Positions 7,859 to 16,984 of a DNA stretch of 64,000 bases are shown one piece after another. The position numbers and the translations under genes are program-made. The stretch spans positions 62,001 through 126,000 of the forward strand of contig NZ_JAGINQ010000015.1 in NCBI RefSeq assembly GCF_017876165.1, read 5' to 3'. The stretch's first letter is position 1; each line of letters opens with the position of its first letter. The notes beneath the pieces are model-generated. The model did no database searches. It was not told where the DNA came from and was given only the letters and a program-made list of their open reading frames with translations. Origin of the DNA: Azospirillum soli (GTDB lineage Bacteria > Pseudomonadota > Alphaproteobacteria > Azospirillales > Azospirillaceae).

Positions 7859-9393
7859 TCGTCGGGGCCGAAATCGTGCGTGGTGTCGAGATCGCCGAAT
7901 CTGGTGAACTGGCCGTCGAAGTAGAGGCGGACGCTGCCGATCGGACCGTGACGCTGCTTGGCGATGATCGCCTCGGCGGTGTTGTGCACCTCCGCGTAGC
8001 GGCGCTTCCAGTTCTCGTAGCGGTCGTTGTACTTGTCCTCGGTCTCCTCGGGCCGGCGGGCTGGCTCGGCGCGCTCAAGATAATACTGTTCGCGGTAAAC
8101 GAACATCACAACGTCGGCGTCCTGCTCAATGGAGCCCGATTCGCGCAGGTCGGCCAGCTGCGGCCGCTTGTCCTCGCGCATTTCGACGGCGCGGCTGAGC
8201 TGCGACAGGGCCAGGACGGGGACTTCCAGCTCCTTGGCGATGGCCTTCAGGCCGCGCGTGATCTCGGAGATTTCCTGCACGCGGTTCTCGTTGCCCCGCT
8301 GCGAGGTGCCGCGCAGAAGCTGAAGGTAGTCCACCACCACCATGCCCAGACCGTGCGTGCGCTTCAGCCGGCGGCAGCGTGTGCGGACAGCGGCGATGGA
8401 CAGCGCCGGCGTGTCGTCCACGAAGAAGGGGACGCGGCCAAGCTCCACGCTCGCCTGGACGAATTTGGGAAAATCGCTGTCCTTGATCTCGCCGCGTCGG
8501 ATCTTGTCGCCGGACACCTCGGCCTCGCCCGCCAGAATACGGGTGGCTAGCTGCTCGGCGGACATTTCCAGCGAGAAGAAGCCGACGCAGCCGCCTTCCT
8601 CCCCGTTCGAGCGCATGTAGGCCTTGGCGGCGTTGAAGGCGATGTTGGTCGCCAGCGCCGTCTTACCCATGGACGGGCGTCCCGCCAGGATGATCAGGTC
8701 CGACGGGTGCATGCCGCCCAGCTTGCGGTCGAGATCGCGCAGGCCCGTGGTCACGCCGGTGACGTGGCTCGACCGGCGGAAGGCGGTTTCCGCCGTGGCG
8801 ATGGCCGCCTTCAACGATTCGGCGAAGGCGACGAAGCCGCCCTGCACGTCGCCGGTGGAGGCGAGGTCGAACAGCTGCTTTTCCGCCGCCTCGATCTGGT
8901 CCATGGCGTCGATGTCGAGGTCGTGCTGGTACGCCTCGTTCACCATGTCCGTGCCGACCTCGATCAGCTGGCGGCGCAGGAACAGGTCGTGGATGGTCTT
9001 GCCGTAGTCGCCGGCGTTGACCACCGTCACCACGCTGGCGGCGAGCTGCGCCAGATAGCTGGAGCCGCCGTCCGGAGCCAGCTCCGGGTCGTTGTCGAAA
9101 TAGGCCTTCAGCGTGACCGGGTTCGCGATCTGCCCGCGCTCGATCATCTTGCCGATGGCGGCGAAGATGCGCTGGTGGGCCGGGTCGAAGAAGTGCTCCG
9201 GGCGCAGGAACTCGCCGACCTTCTCATACGCCTTGTTGTTCACCAGGATGGCGCCGAGCAGCGCCTGTTCCGCCTCCTCGTTGTGGGGCGGGGTGCGGTA
9301 CTCGGCGGCCGCCTTGGCGCCGACACGGCCTTGGCCGCCGTCCATGGGGCGCGGCTCGAACAGCTGGGTGGTATTGTCGTCCATGGCCGGCAC
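7855..9393 (-). CDS. dnaB: replicative DNA helicase DnaB
   Basis: Hexameric 5'-3' helicase that unwinds DNA at the replication fork. The 512-aa product has the N-terminal DnaB domain (PPHNEEAEQALLGAIL), a linker, and the RecA-like domain with Walker A (AGRPSMGKTAL), the GLRDLD motif, Walker B (MVVVDYLQLL) and the arginine-finger region near ALSQLSRAVE. No intein is present. The start is GTG at 9393; an ATG three codons later is equally possible. A DnaA-box-like site lies about 60 bp upstream. Confidence 0.96.
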   Translation of the reverse strand: MPAMDDNTTQLFEPRPMDGGQGRVGAKAAAEYRTPPHNEEAEQALLGAILVNNKAYEKVGEFLRPEHFFDPAHQRIFAAIGKMIERGQIANPVTLKAYFDNDPELAPDGGSSYLAQLAASVVTVVNAGDYGKTIHDLFLRRQLIEVGTDMVNEAYQHDLDIDAMDQIEAAEKQLFDLASTGDVQGGFVAFAESLKAAIATAETAFRRSSHVTGVTTGLRDLDRKLGGMHPSDLIILAGRPSMGKTALATNIAFNAAKAYMRSNGEEGGCVGFFSLEMSAEQLATRILAGEAEVSGDKIRRGEIKDSDFPKFVQASVELGRVPFFVDDTPALSIAAVRTRCRRLKRTHGLGMVVVDYLQLLRGTSQRGNENRVQEISEITRGLKAIAKELEVPVLALSQLSRAVEMREDKRPQLADLRESGSIEQDADVVMFVYREQYYLERAEPARRPEETEDKYNDRYENWKRRYAEVHNTAEAIIAKQRHGPIGSVRLYFDGQFTRFGDLDTTHDFGPDE

Positions 9394-9451
9394 TGTATCA
9401 AAGTGGAGGGGAGGGGAGCTGTGCCAACGGCGACGACCCTACCCGAAATAT

Positions 9452-9460
9452 TGTGCATAA
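9452..9460 (-). promoter_or_regulatory. candidate DnaA box upstream of dnaB
   Basis: On the minus strand the sequence is TTATGCACA, a full match to the relaxed DnaA consensus TTWTNCACA, 59 bp before the dnaB start. The next bases include ATCCACA in the other orientation. Whether DnaA binds here is inference. Confidence 0.35.
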
Positions 9461-9532
9461 CTTTCATCCACATGGGGAGAATTCCGGGGATAAGCCGGAA
9501 ATGCAAGCCGCTCCAGCGGCCTACCCCAAGCG

Positions 9533-10753
9533 TCAGGCGGCTACATCCGGTGTATGAAGGAACGTGCGTTCAGCCTCGGTCATGTAGTCGCGGGTCATCG
9601 GCACCGCGCCGACCGACCGGGCCAGCTGCATCTGAAAGACCATGTGCCCCTGGTAGCGGAAGCTGATCTCCGCCCCCGCCAGATAGAATTCCCACATTCG
9701 GCAAAAGCGTTCGTCGTACATGGCCTTTGCCTCGTCCCTGCGGGCCAGGAAACGTTCCCGCCAATGGCGCAGGGTCTGGGCGTAATGCAGGCGCAGGACC
9801 TCCGTATCCGTGTTCCACAGCCCGGCCCTTTCGACCTCCGGCAGAACCTCCGACAAGGCCGGAGAGTAACCACCGGGGAAAATGTACTTGCGGAGCCATG
9901 GGTTGGTCGCCCCTGGCCCGTCGGAACGCCCGATGGAATGCAGCAGCGCCACCCCATCCTCGGCCAGCAGTTCCCGTATCTTGCGGAAGAAGGCGCTATA
10001 CTGCGGTACGCCGACATGCTCGAACATGCCGACCGAGACGATCCGGTCGAAGGTCCCCGTCATCTCGCGGTAATCGCGCAACTCGAATCGCACCCGGTCG
10101 GCCAGCCCGGCCTTGGCCGCCCGTTCGCGGGCGATGGCGAGTTGCTCGGCGGAGAGCGTGATTCCCGTCACCTGCGCGCCGGTGGCCCGCGCGAGGTACA
10201 ACGCCATGCCGCCCCAGCCGCAACCGATGTCCAGAACCCGCATGCCGGACTGGAGCAGCAGCTTCGACGCGACGTGGCGCTTCTTCGCCTCTTGCGCCTC
10301 GTCCAACCCTATTCCAGGCTTGGCGAAGTAGGCGCAGGAATATTGCAGGTCCCGGTCGAGGAACAGTTCGTAGAACTGACGGGAGAGGTCGTAATGGTGC
10401 GCCACGTTCCGGCGCGCGCGTTCCAGCGGGTTGTGCTGTTGGGCCAGCCGCAGGGCAGGGGCGAACGCCTCGCGAATCTGGCCGAGAATACCCTGAACGT
10501 TCTCCTGCCCCTCGCAAAGCAGCGTCAGGAAATCATAGACTGAGCCGCCTTGGATGGTGAGGCTCCCGTCCATGAAGGCCTCCCCGAATCGCAGGCGCGG
10601 GTTCAGGACGAGGTCGCGATGCAGGGCCTTGTCGTGCAGGCGGAGTGTCAGGGCCGGCGTGCCGCTTCCCAGCCGATGAACCCGGCCATCGGCATCGACG
10701 AGGTCCAGGGCACCCGCGGTCACCGCGGGCTTCAGCAAACGGGCGAGAAGCAT
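9533..10753 (-). CDS. cfa: cyclopropane-fatty-acyl-phospholipid synthase
   Basis: SAM-dependent enzyme that adds a methylene bridge to unsaturated acyl chains of membrane phospholipids. The 406-aa product has the N-terminal lipid-binding domain and the methyltransferase core with VLDIGCGWGGMALYLAR (SAM motif I), the YDLSRQFYELFLD region, the YSCAYF motif and the MFEHVG motif, all typical of CFA synthases. I chose the ATG at 10753 because GGAGG sits about 6 bp upstream; an ATG at 10786 adds 11 residues. It sits between rplI and dnaB, which are often closer together in related genomes. Confidence 0.93.
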   Translation of the reverse strand: MLLARLLKPAVTAGALDLVDADGRVHRLGSGTPALTLRLHDKALHRDLVLNPRLRFGEAFMDGSLTIQGGSVYDFLTLLCEGQENVQGILGQIREAFAPALRLAQQHNPLERARRNVAHHYDLSRQFYELFLDRDLQYSCAYFAKPGIGLDEAQEAKKRHVASKLLLQSGMRVLDIGCGWGGMALYLARATGAQVTGITLSAEQLAIARERAAKAGLADRVRFELRDYREMTGTFDRIVSVGMFEHVGVPQYSAFFRKIRELLAEDGVALLHSIGRSDGPGATNPWLRKYIFPGGYSPALSEVLPEVERAGLWNTDTEVLRLHYAQTLRHWRERFLARRDEAKAMYDERFCRMWEFYLAGAEISFRYQGHMVFQMQLARSVGAVPMTRDYMTEAERTFLHTPDVAA

Positions 10754-10860
10754 ACCGTCCCTCCACACGGACGCATGCCGACTCACGTGGGAAGCCAGCC
10801 CGGCGCGTGCGAAGGGTTCATCCGGCGCACCCTGAAAGGGGAACCCCGATTTCGGACTCT

Positions 10861-10902
10861 AAAAAGCGGAAAAGCCGCCTCGCCCCTTGCGGGGCGGGCG
10901 GC
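10861..10902 (-). terminator. intrinsic terminator after rplI
   Basis: On the minus strand a GC-rich stem (GCCGCCCGCCCC / GGGGCGAGGCGGC, loop GCAA) is followed by TTTTCCGCTTTTT. It begins about 38 bp after the rplI stop and separates the ribosomal-protein operon from cfa. Confidence 0.8.
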
Positions 10903-10939
10903 TTCCGGACGAGCGAACTGAACTCGTGTGAGAGGCGGG

Positions 10940-11506
10940 TTAGGCCTGCTCGGAGTCCTCGGCCTCGACGGCCTCCGGGGCCTCGTACTCGTCTTCTTCC
11001 TCGTCGCGCAGATCGGCGGCGGTGACCATGCCACCACGCTGAGCCTGCAGCTCCGCCTCTTCCTGCGAGCGGGCGACGTTCACCGTGACGGCGATGGTCA
11101 CCTCGGGGTGCAGGACCAGACGGACCTTGAACAGGCCGAGCGTCTTGATCGGCGACTCGATGGCGACCTGCTTGCGGTCGACCTTGTAGCCGGCGGCGGT
11201 CAGGGCGTCCGCGACGTCGCGGGTGGTGACCGAACCGTACAGAACGCCGGTCTCGCCGGCCTGACGGATGACCACCACGGTCACGTCGGTCATCTGGGAG
11301 GCGACCTGCTCGGCGTCCTTGCGGCGCTCCAGGTTCACGGCCTCCAGGTGGGCCTTCTGCTTGTCGAAGAACGCCATGTTCGCCTTGGTGGCGCGCAGGG
11401 CCTTCTTCTGCGGCAGCAGATAGTTGCGGGCGAAGCCAGGACGCACCTTCACGACCTGGCCCATCTGGCCGAGCTTCTCAACCCGCTCCAGCAGAATAAC
11501 TTCCAT
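10940..11506 (-). CDS. rplI: 50S ribosomal protein L9
   Basis: Large-subunit protein L9, 188 aa from [16 protein letters not shown]. The N-terminal domain carries the family signature ([16 protein letters not shown]), followed by the long connecting helix (residues about 40-75) and the C-terminal domain. The last 40 residues form an acidic tail rich in Glu, longer than in E. coli L9 (149 aa). GAGGACGAG lies just before the ATG. The ATG shares one base with the stop of the upstream DUF2232 gene, indicating translational coupling. Confidence 0.97.
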   Translation of the reverse strand: MEVILLERVEKLGQMGQVVKVRPGFARNYLLPQKKALRATKANMAFFDKQKAHLEAVNLERRKDAEQVASQMTDVTVVVIRQAGETGVLYGSVTTRDVADALTAAGYKVDRKQVAIESPIKTLGLFKVRLVLHPEVTIAVTVNVARSQEEAELQAQRGGMVTAADLRDEEEDEYEAPEAVEAEDSEQA

Positions 11507-12462
11507 CACTCGTCCTCCTGATCGGGGCCGGCGGGCCGGAGACGGCGACGCAGCCCAATCCATTGCTCGATCATGCCAAGGCCGACCATCAGCATGATCG
11601 GCCAACCGAAGAGAAACAGGAACATGTAGAACCCGACGAGGATCGGCGTCTTGGCCGACCGGCTTCGGGCAAACGCATGCACCACCGAAAGTCCGGCGAA
11701 GGCGAAGGGCAGCGCCAGGATCAGCGCCGTGTTGAGCGCGAGGAACCCGACCGGATCCGGTGCGACCGACGCCGCCAGGACGGCGGCCAGGAACGCCGGC
11801 GACAACCACCGGGGCAGTTCCAGATCGACCAGCCGCATGGGCGGACGCCGGTTGCGGCCGAACCGCATCAGCGCTCCCTGCGCCAAGGCCCCGTTGACGA
11901 TCGTCATGGTCAGCCATGAGACCACCACAAGGCCCGGCAACACCTCGGCCATCCAGAAGGTTTCCGGGTCCGGGGCGGGTTGCCCCTGTGCGGCGAACAG
12001 CTGCTCGGCCATGCGGCCCAGCGTGTTGCGCACCGCGCCCTCCAGCCCGTCGGGCTGTCCGAGCGTCAGAACCACGGCACCCAGAAGGGCCGCGAGCCCC
12101 ATTCCGGTCAGCCCCATCAGGAGCCGGCCCGGAGGATACCATTCGATGCCCCCGTCGGCGGCCGTCCGCGCCAGCAGCGCCTGCCGGACCACCAGGATGA
12201 CCGGAAAGGCTCCGGTCACCAGATAGGCCAGCGCGACGAGCAGGCTCGACGAGACCGCCAGCACCGCCGCCGTCCCCGCCAATCCGGCGATGACGGTCGC
12301 GGTGGAGCCGAGCCACAGTCCCATGAGGAACAGTGGCAGCGGCGCCAGATAACCCAGGATCAGCGCGCCTGCCCCGCCGAACAGAACGGCGAGATAGAGA
12401 AACGCGCTGACCACGCCGACTCCGATGGCAGCCGCCAGCGGGGCGACCAGGGTCGAGGCCAT
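11506..12462 (-). CDS. DUF2232 family membrane protein
   Basis: A 318-aa protein with about eight hydrophobic segments and no obvious soluble domain. It lies between rpsR and rplI, where alphaproteobacteria commonly encode a DUF2232 (YybS-like) membrane protein. The stop overlaps the rplI start by one base, and rpsR ends 38 bp upstream. Its role is unknown; position inside a ribosomal-protein operon suggests growth-linked expression rather than a ribosomal function. Family assignment is from hydrophobic pattern and synteny. Confidence 0.75.
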   Translation of the reverse strand: MASTLVAPLAAAIGVGVVSAFLYLAVLFGGAGALILGYLAPLPLFLMGLWLGSTATVIAGLAGTAAVLAVSSSLLVALAYLVTGAFPVILVVRQALLARTAADGGIEWYPPGRLLMGLTGMGLAALLGAVVLTLGQPDGLEGAVRNTLGRMAEQLFAAQGQPAPDPETFWMAEVLPGLVVVSWLTMTIVNGALAQGALMRFGRNRRPPMRLVDLELPRWLSPAFLAAVLAASVAPDPVGFLALNTALILALPFAFAGLSVVHAFARSRSAKTPILVGFYMFLFLFGWPIMLMVGLGMIEQWIGLRRRLRPAGPDQEDE

Positions 12463-12500
12463 GGGGACACCTATGCCTTCGCCGTCCGAATCCTAAAGCC

Positions 12501-12773
12501 TTACTTCACGATGTACGGAAGCAGGGCCAGGAAACGGGCGCGCTTGATGGCGCGGGCGAGCTCCCGCTGCTTCTTCGTGGAAACCGCGGTGATGCGGCTC
12601 GGCACGATCTTGCCACGCTCCGAAATGAAGCGGGACAGGAGCTTGACGTCCTTGTAGTCGATCGCCGGAGCGTTCGCGCCCGAGAACGGGCAGGTCTTGC
12701 GACGGCGGAAGAACGGACGGCGCGGACCGCCGCCGGTGCGGGCCGGAGCGCCCGTGGTCTGCTTGTCGGACAT
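12501..12773 (-). CDS. rpsR: 30S ribosomal protein S18
   Basis: Small-subunit protein of 90 aa with the S18 core: RRKTCPF near the N-terminus, [19 protein letters not shown] and the basic [20 protein letters not shown] helix. It binds next to S6 on the platform of the 30S subunit. Its ATG follows the rpsF stop codon without any spacer. The first 25 residues are a Gly/Pro/Arg-rich extension. Confidence 0.97.
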   Translation of the reverse strand: MSDKQTTGAPARTGGGPRRPFFRRRKTCPFSGANAPAIDYKDVKLLSRFISERGKIVPSRITAVSTKKQRELARAIKRARFLALLPYIVK

Positions 12774-13211
12774 TTAGGCGGTCTCCCCTTCGGCAACGGG
12801 CGCTTCCTGGCGGCGCGGCGGGCGCGGGCCACGATCGTCAAAGCGGCGCGGGCCGCGGTCGCCGCGATCACCGCGGTCGCCACGCTCGCCGCGGCTCTGC
12901 ATCATCACCGACGGGTTGGCGTCGTGGGCGTCCACGCGAACCGTCAGGTAGCGCAGGACGTCTTCGTTGATGCTCAGGTTCCGCTCAGCCTCGAGCACGG
13001 CGGCGGCCGGAGCGTCGATGTTGAACAGGGTGTAGTGACCCTTGCGGTTCTTCTTGATCTTGTAGGTCAGCGTCTTCAGACCCCAGTACTCGGTCTTGGC
13101 GACCTGACCGCCGTTGTCGCGGATGATCTGGGCGAACTGCTCGCTGAGCTGCTCGGCCTGGGCGGCCGAAATGTCCTGGCGCGCGATCAGCACGCACTCG
13201 TAAAGAGCCAT
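12774..13211 (-). CDS. rpsF: 30S ribosomal protein S6
   Basis: S6 of 145 aa from [15 protein letters not shown]. The ferredoxin-like core ends near residue 100 ([14 protein letters not shown]). A C-terminal tail then contains repeated Arg-Gly-Asp-like units ([14 protein letters not shown]) and a Pro/Arg stretch, presumably disordered. The start at 13211 is preceded by GGGGAG; an in-frame ATG at 13223 is possible but leaves no ribosome site. First gene of the rpsF-rpsR-DUF2232-rplI operon. Confidence 0.97.
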   Translation of the reverse strand: MALYECVLIARQDISAAQAEQLSEQFAQIIRDNGGQVAKTEYWGLKTLTYKIKKNRKGHYTLFNIDAPAAAVLEAERNLSINEDVLRYLTVRVDAHDANPSVMMQSRGERGDRGDRGDRGPRRFDDRGPRPPRRQEAPVAEGETA

Positions 13212-13233
13212 ATTACTCCCCATGGCTGTTCAT

Positions 13234-13265
13234 GGTCCGGCGCTGTTCGCGATCCACGATGGACC
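13234..13265 (-). promoter_or_regulatory. candidate rpsF leader hairpin (possible S6:S18 autoregulatory site)
   Basis: About 22 bp upstream of rpsF the transcript can fold a GGTCC / GGACC stem with a CCG run immediately before the 3' arm. Known rpsF leaders bound by the S6:S18 complex use a stem with an adjacent CCG. The match is short, so this is a suggestion only. Confidence 0.25.
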
Positions 13266-13413
13266 GGCCAGCCGCCCGGGCCTAGCCGACGGCATGCCGC
13301 CGGCAAGGAGTTTGAAGCGGCGCAGTATGCATAAAAGCCTTATGCGGGCAAGCGGTTTCGGGGGCGAAAAGCGGCTTTTTGTTGCCGTTCTTCAAGAACA
13401 GGATGCGCTCCGC

Positions 13414-13441
13414 TTGACTTGCCCAAAAGGCCGGGTATGAC
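13414..13441 (+). promoter_or_regulatory. candidate sigma-70 promoter of the fab operon
   Basis: TTGACT (13414-13419), a 16-bp spacer and TATGAC (13436-13441) lie 64 bp upstream of the fabD ATG, in the region divergent from rpsF. Both hexamers are close to the consensus. Confidence 0.45.
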
Positions 13442-13504
13442 TGTCGCGCAATTTCCACGGCAGCGCCGCCCCTGTGGCGCGCCATGATCAGGGTTTTCCA
13501 CAGC

Positions 13505-14446
13505 ATGACCAGGGCGTTCGTCTTTCCGGGCCAGGGCAGCCAAGCCGTCGGCATGGGCCGCGAGCTGGCCGAGGCGTTCGAGGTCGCGCGGCTCACCTTC
13601 GAAGAGGTGGACGACGCGCTGAACCAGCGCCTGTCCCGCCTGATGTTCGAAGGCCCCGAGGCCGACCTCACCCTGACCGAGAACGCCCAGCCGGCCCTGA
13701 TGGCCGTCAGCGTTGCGGTCACGCGGGTGCTGAAGGAGCAGGGCGGGCTCGATCTCGCCAAGCATGCCGCCTTCGTCGCCGGCCATTCGCTGGGTGAGTA
13801 TTCGGCGCTGTGCGCCGCCGGCTCCTTCACGCTGGGCGACACCGCGCGCCTGCTGAAGCTGCGCGGCCAGGCCATGCAGAAGGCCGTCCCGGTCGGCAAG
13901 GGTGCCATGGCCGCGCTGCTGGGCGCGGAGCTGGAGCAGGCCCAGTCCATCGCCGCCGACGCGGCGCAGGGCGACGTCTGCACGGTCGCCAACGACAATT
14001 CGTCCGGTCAGGTGGTCATCTCCGGCCACGCCGAGGCCATCGACCGCGCCATCGTGCTCGCCGCTGAGCGCGGGCTGAAGCGTTCGGTCCGTCTGCCGGT
14101 GTCCGCTCCCTTCCATTGCCCGCTGATGCAGCCGGCCGCCGACGCGATGGCCGAGGCGCTCGCCAACGTGACCATCAGCGCGCCGGAGGTGCCGGTCGTC
14201 GCCAACGTGGTCGCTGCCGCCGTCTCCGACCCCAACGCGATTCGCCGTCTGCTGGTCGAGCAGGTCACCGGCATGGTCCGCTGGCGTGAAGGCGTGCTCT
14301 ATATGAAGGAGCAAGGCGTCGACACGCTGGTCGAGCTGGGCTCGGGCAAGGTGCTGTCGGGTCTGGCCAAGCGCATCGACAAGGAGCTGGCGGGCATTTC
14401 GGTGCAGACGCCGGCCGACGTCGAGTCGTTCCTCAAGACGCTGTGA
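13505..14446 (+). CDS. fabD: malonyl-CoA--ACP transacylase
   Basis: Transfers malonyl groups from CoA to acyl carrier protein, feeding fatty-acid elongation. The 313-aa product starts [13 protein letters not shown] and has the catalytic serine in GHSLGEYS (Ser95), the QPALMAV segment and the catalytic histidine in SAPFHCPLM. The start at 13505 gives the conserved N-terminus; an in-frame ATG seven codons upstream adds unconserved residues. First gene of fabD-fabG-acpP-fabF-mltG. Confidence 0.97.
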   Translation: MTRAFVFPGQGSQAVGMGRELAEAFEVARLTFEEVDDALNQRLSRLMFEGPEADLTLTENAQPALMAVSVAVTRVLKEQGGLDLAKHAAFVAGHSLGEYSALCAAGSFTLGDTARLLKLRGQAMQKAVPVGKGAMAALLGAELEQAQSIAADAAQGDVCTVANDNSSGQVVISGHAEAIDRAIVLAAERGLKRSVRLPVSAPFHCPLMQPAADAMAEALANVTISAPEVPVVANVVAAAVSDPNAIRRLLVEQVTGMVRWREGVLYMKEQGVDTLVELGSGKVLSGLAKRIDKELAGISVQTPADVESFLKTL

Positions 14447-14454
14447 GGCTTTCC

Positions 14455-15192
14455 ATGTTCGATCTGACCGGCAAGAAGGCGCTGGTGACCGGGGCTTCCG
14501 GCGGTATCGGCGCGTCCATCGCCCGCGCGCTGCACGCGCAGGGCGCCACCGTCGCCCTGTCGGGCACCCGCGTGGCCCCCCTGGAGGCGCTGGCCGCCGA
14601 GCTGGGCGAGCGCGCCGTGGTCGTTCCCGGCAACCTCGCCGACGCCGCCGCGACCGAGCAGCTGGCCAAGGACGCCGAGGCGGCGCTGGGCCAGGTGGAC
14701 ATTCTGGTCAACAACGCCGGCCTGACCCGCGACCAGCTGGCGTTGCGCATGAAGGACGACGACTGGCAGTCCGTCATCGACGTGAATCTGACCGCCGCCT
14801 TCCGCCTGTCGCGCGCCGTGATGCGCGGGATGATGAAGCGCCGCTGGGGCCGAATCATCGGCATCACCTCCATCGTCGGCGTCACCGGCAATCCGGGGCA
14901 GGCGAACTATGCCGCCTCCAAGGCCGGCATGATCGGCATGTCGAAGTCGCTCGCGGCCGAGGTCGCGTCGCGAGGAATCACCGTCAATTGCGTCGCGCCG
15001 GGTTTCATCACCACGGCGATGACCGACGCTCTGAATGGCGAGCAGAAGGACAAGCTGCTCACCAACATCCCGGCCGGCCGCATGGGCGAGCCGGGGGAAA
15101 TCGCCGCTGGGGTCGTGTACCTCGCGAGCGAGGAGGCCGCCTACGTCACCGGCCAGACGCTGCACGTCAACGGCGGCATGGCGATGATCTGA
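14455..15192 (+). CDS. fabG: 3-oxoacyl-ACP reductase
   Basis: NADPH-dependent reduction of beta-ketoacyl-ACP. A classical SDR of 245 aa with TGASGGIG (12-19), NNAG, and the triad Ser139, Tyr152, Lys156 (YAASKAG). Its place between fabD and acpP makes the FabG assignment firm among SDRs. The ATG at 14455 is 8 bp after the fabD stop, with GAGG upstream; a GTG at 14443 overlapping fabD is less likely. Confidence 0.97.
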   Translation: MFDLTGKKALVTGASGGIGASIARALHAQGATVALSGTRVAPLEALAAELGERAVVVPGNLADAAATEQLAKDAEAALGQVDILVNNAGLTRDQLALRMKDDDWQSVIDVNLTAAFRLSRAVMRGMMKRRWGRIIGITSIVGVTGNPGQANYAASKAGMIGMSKSLAAEVASRGITVNCVAPGFITTAMTDALNGEQKDKLLTNIPAGRMGEPGEIAAGVVYLASEEAAYVTGQTLHVNGGMAMI

Positions 15193-15362
15193 GGCGGTTT
15201 TCGCTGCCTGAACGACAGGCCTGGACCGGCACCCGCGGGCGCTGGTCAAGGCTGTTAAAATGTGTTATCGGACTGGGCTTTTCGTGGCAGGACGGCACGC
15301 ATATGCGTGTCGAATCAGCCGAATTCGCCCGAGCGGTCTCAAGGATTGGAAGGTCTGAAAAA

Positions 15363-15602
15363 ATGAGCGATGTCGCCGAGCGCGTGAAGAAGATCGTGGT
15401 CGACCACCTGGGTGTCGAGGAAGCGAAGGTGACGGAGAACGCCTCCTTCATCGACGATCTCGGCGCCGACAGCCTCGACACCGTCGAGCTGGTCATGGCT
15501 TTCGAGGAAGAGTTCGGCTGCGAGATTCCGGACGATGCCGCCGAGAAGATCCTGACCGTCAAGGACGCCATCGACTTCATCAAGGCGAACGCCGCCGCCT
15601 GA
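15363..15602 (+). CDS. acpP: acyl carrier protein
   Basis: Small acidic carrier of 79 aa. Its Ser37 in the GADSLDTVE motif receives the 4'-phosphopantetheine arm. The four-helix pattern and acidic recognition helix II are standard. It is separated from fabG by 170 bp, long enough for its own promoter, and followed by fabF after 92 bp; acpP usually needs higher expression than its neighbours. Confidence 0.97.
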   Translation: MSDVAERVKKIVVDHLGVEEAKVTENASFIDDLGADSLDTVELVMAFEEEFGCEIPDDAAEKILTVKDAIDFIKANAAA

Positions 15603-15694
15603 TAGGGCGTTGGCGCTCAGAGGGCCAGGCACCTTTTCGTTGAAAAGGCCTGGCCGTCACTGAGTTCATTCGAGGAAAGGTTAGGGAAAAGCCC

Positions 15695-16957
15695 ATGAGA
15701 CGTGTCGTCGTTACCGGCCTCGGTCTGGTCACGCCGCTCGGTGTCGGCCACAAGCTCAACTGGGAGCGTCTGGTCGCCGGCGAGTCGGGCATCCGCTCGA
15801 TCTCGGGCTTCGATGCCTCGGACCTTGCCTCGAAGGTTGCCGGGCAGGTCCCGCGCGGTGAGGGCGATGGGTTGTTCAATCCGGACACCTTCGTTCCGCC
15901 GAAGGACCAGCGGAAGATGGATGATTTCATCATCTTCGCGATCGCTGCGGCCCATGAAGCAATCAAGGATTCCGGCTGGGTCCCACAGACCGAGGAAGAC
16001 CGCGAACTCACCGGCGTCATGGTGGGCTCGGGCATCGGTGGTCTGCCGGGCATCGCCGATGGTGCGGTCACGCTGCATGAGAAGGGTCCGCGACGGATTT
16101 CCCCCTTCTTCATCCCGGCCTGCCTCATCAATCTGGCGTCCGGCCACATTTCGATTCAGCACGGCTTCAAGGGCCCGAACCACGCGGTGGTCACGGCCTG
16201 CTCGACCGGCGCGCACGCCATCGGCGACGCCTCCCGCCTGATCATGCTGGGCGACGCGGACGTGATGGTGGCCGGCGGCACGGAAGCCGCGGTCAGCCGG
16301 CTGGGCGTCGGCGGCTTCGCCGCCATGCGCGCCCTGTCGACCAATTTCAACGATACGCCCGAGAAGGCCTCGCGTCCCTATGACAAGGACCGCGACGGCT
16401 TCGTCATCTCCGAAGGCGCCGGCGTCGTCGTCCTGGAAGAGCTGGAGCACGCGAAGAAGCGCGGCGCCCACATCTACGCCGAGATCGTTGGCTACGGCCT
16501 GTCGGGCGACGCCTACCACATTTCCGCCCCGGCGGAGGATGGCAACGGTGGTTTCCGCGCCATGCGCGGCGCCCTGAAGCGCGCCGGCCTGAACCCGGAG
16601 GACATCGACTACGTCAACGCGCACGGCACCTCGACGCCGCTGGGCGATGAGATCGAGCTGGGTGCTGTGAAGCGTCTGTTCGGTTCGGCCGTGGACAAGC
16701 TGACGATGTCCTCGACCAAGTCGGCCATCGGCCACCTGCTGGGTGCCGCCGGCGCGGTCGAAGCGATCTACTCGATCAAGGCGATCAACCACAGCCTGGT
16801 TCCGCCGACCCTGAACCTTGAGAACCCGTCGGAGAGCTGCCTCGGCGTCAACCTCGTTCCGAAGGTTGCGCAGGAGCGCCGCGTGCGGGCCGCCCTGTCG
16901 AACTCCTTCGGCTTCGGTGGCACGAACGCCTCCCTGGTGTTCAAGGAATTCGCCTGA
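15695..16957 (+). CDS. fabF: beta-ketoacyl-ACP synthase II
   Basis: Condensing enzyme of fatty-acid elongation, 420 aa. The thiolase fold carries the Cys-His-His triad: Cys169 in TACSTGAHA, the histidine of [11 protein letters not shown] and the histidine of GHLLGAAG. A Lys lies in SSTKSAIGH. Length and N-terminus ([16 protein letters not shown]) match FabF. It directly follows acpP, as in many proteobacteria. Confidence 0.97.
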   Translation: MRRVVVTGLGLVTPLGVGHKLNWERLVAGESGIRSISGFDASDLASKVAGQVPRGEGDGLFNPDTFVPPKDQRKMDDFIIFAIAAAHEAIKDSGWVPQTEEDRELTGVMVGSGIGGLPGIADGAVTLHEKGPRRISPFFIPACLINLASGHISIQHGFKGPNHAVVTACSTGAHAIGDASRLIMLGDADVMVAGGTEAAVSRLGVGGFAAMRALSTNFNDTPEKASRPYDKDRDGFVISEGAGVVVLEELEHAKKRGAHIYAEIVGYGLSGDAYHISAPAEDGNGGFRAMRGALKRAGLNPEDIDYVNAHGTSTPLGDEIELGAVKRLFGSAVDKLTMSSTKSAIGHLLGAAGAVEAIYSIKAINHSLVPPTLNLENPSESCLGVNLVPKVAQERRVRAALSNSFGFGGTNASLVFKEFA

Positions 16958-16984
16958 AGGACGACTGTCTGAGGAGTTGGCCGG

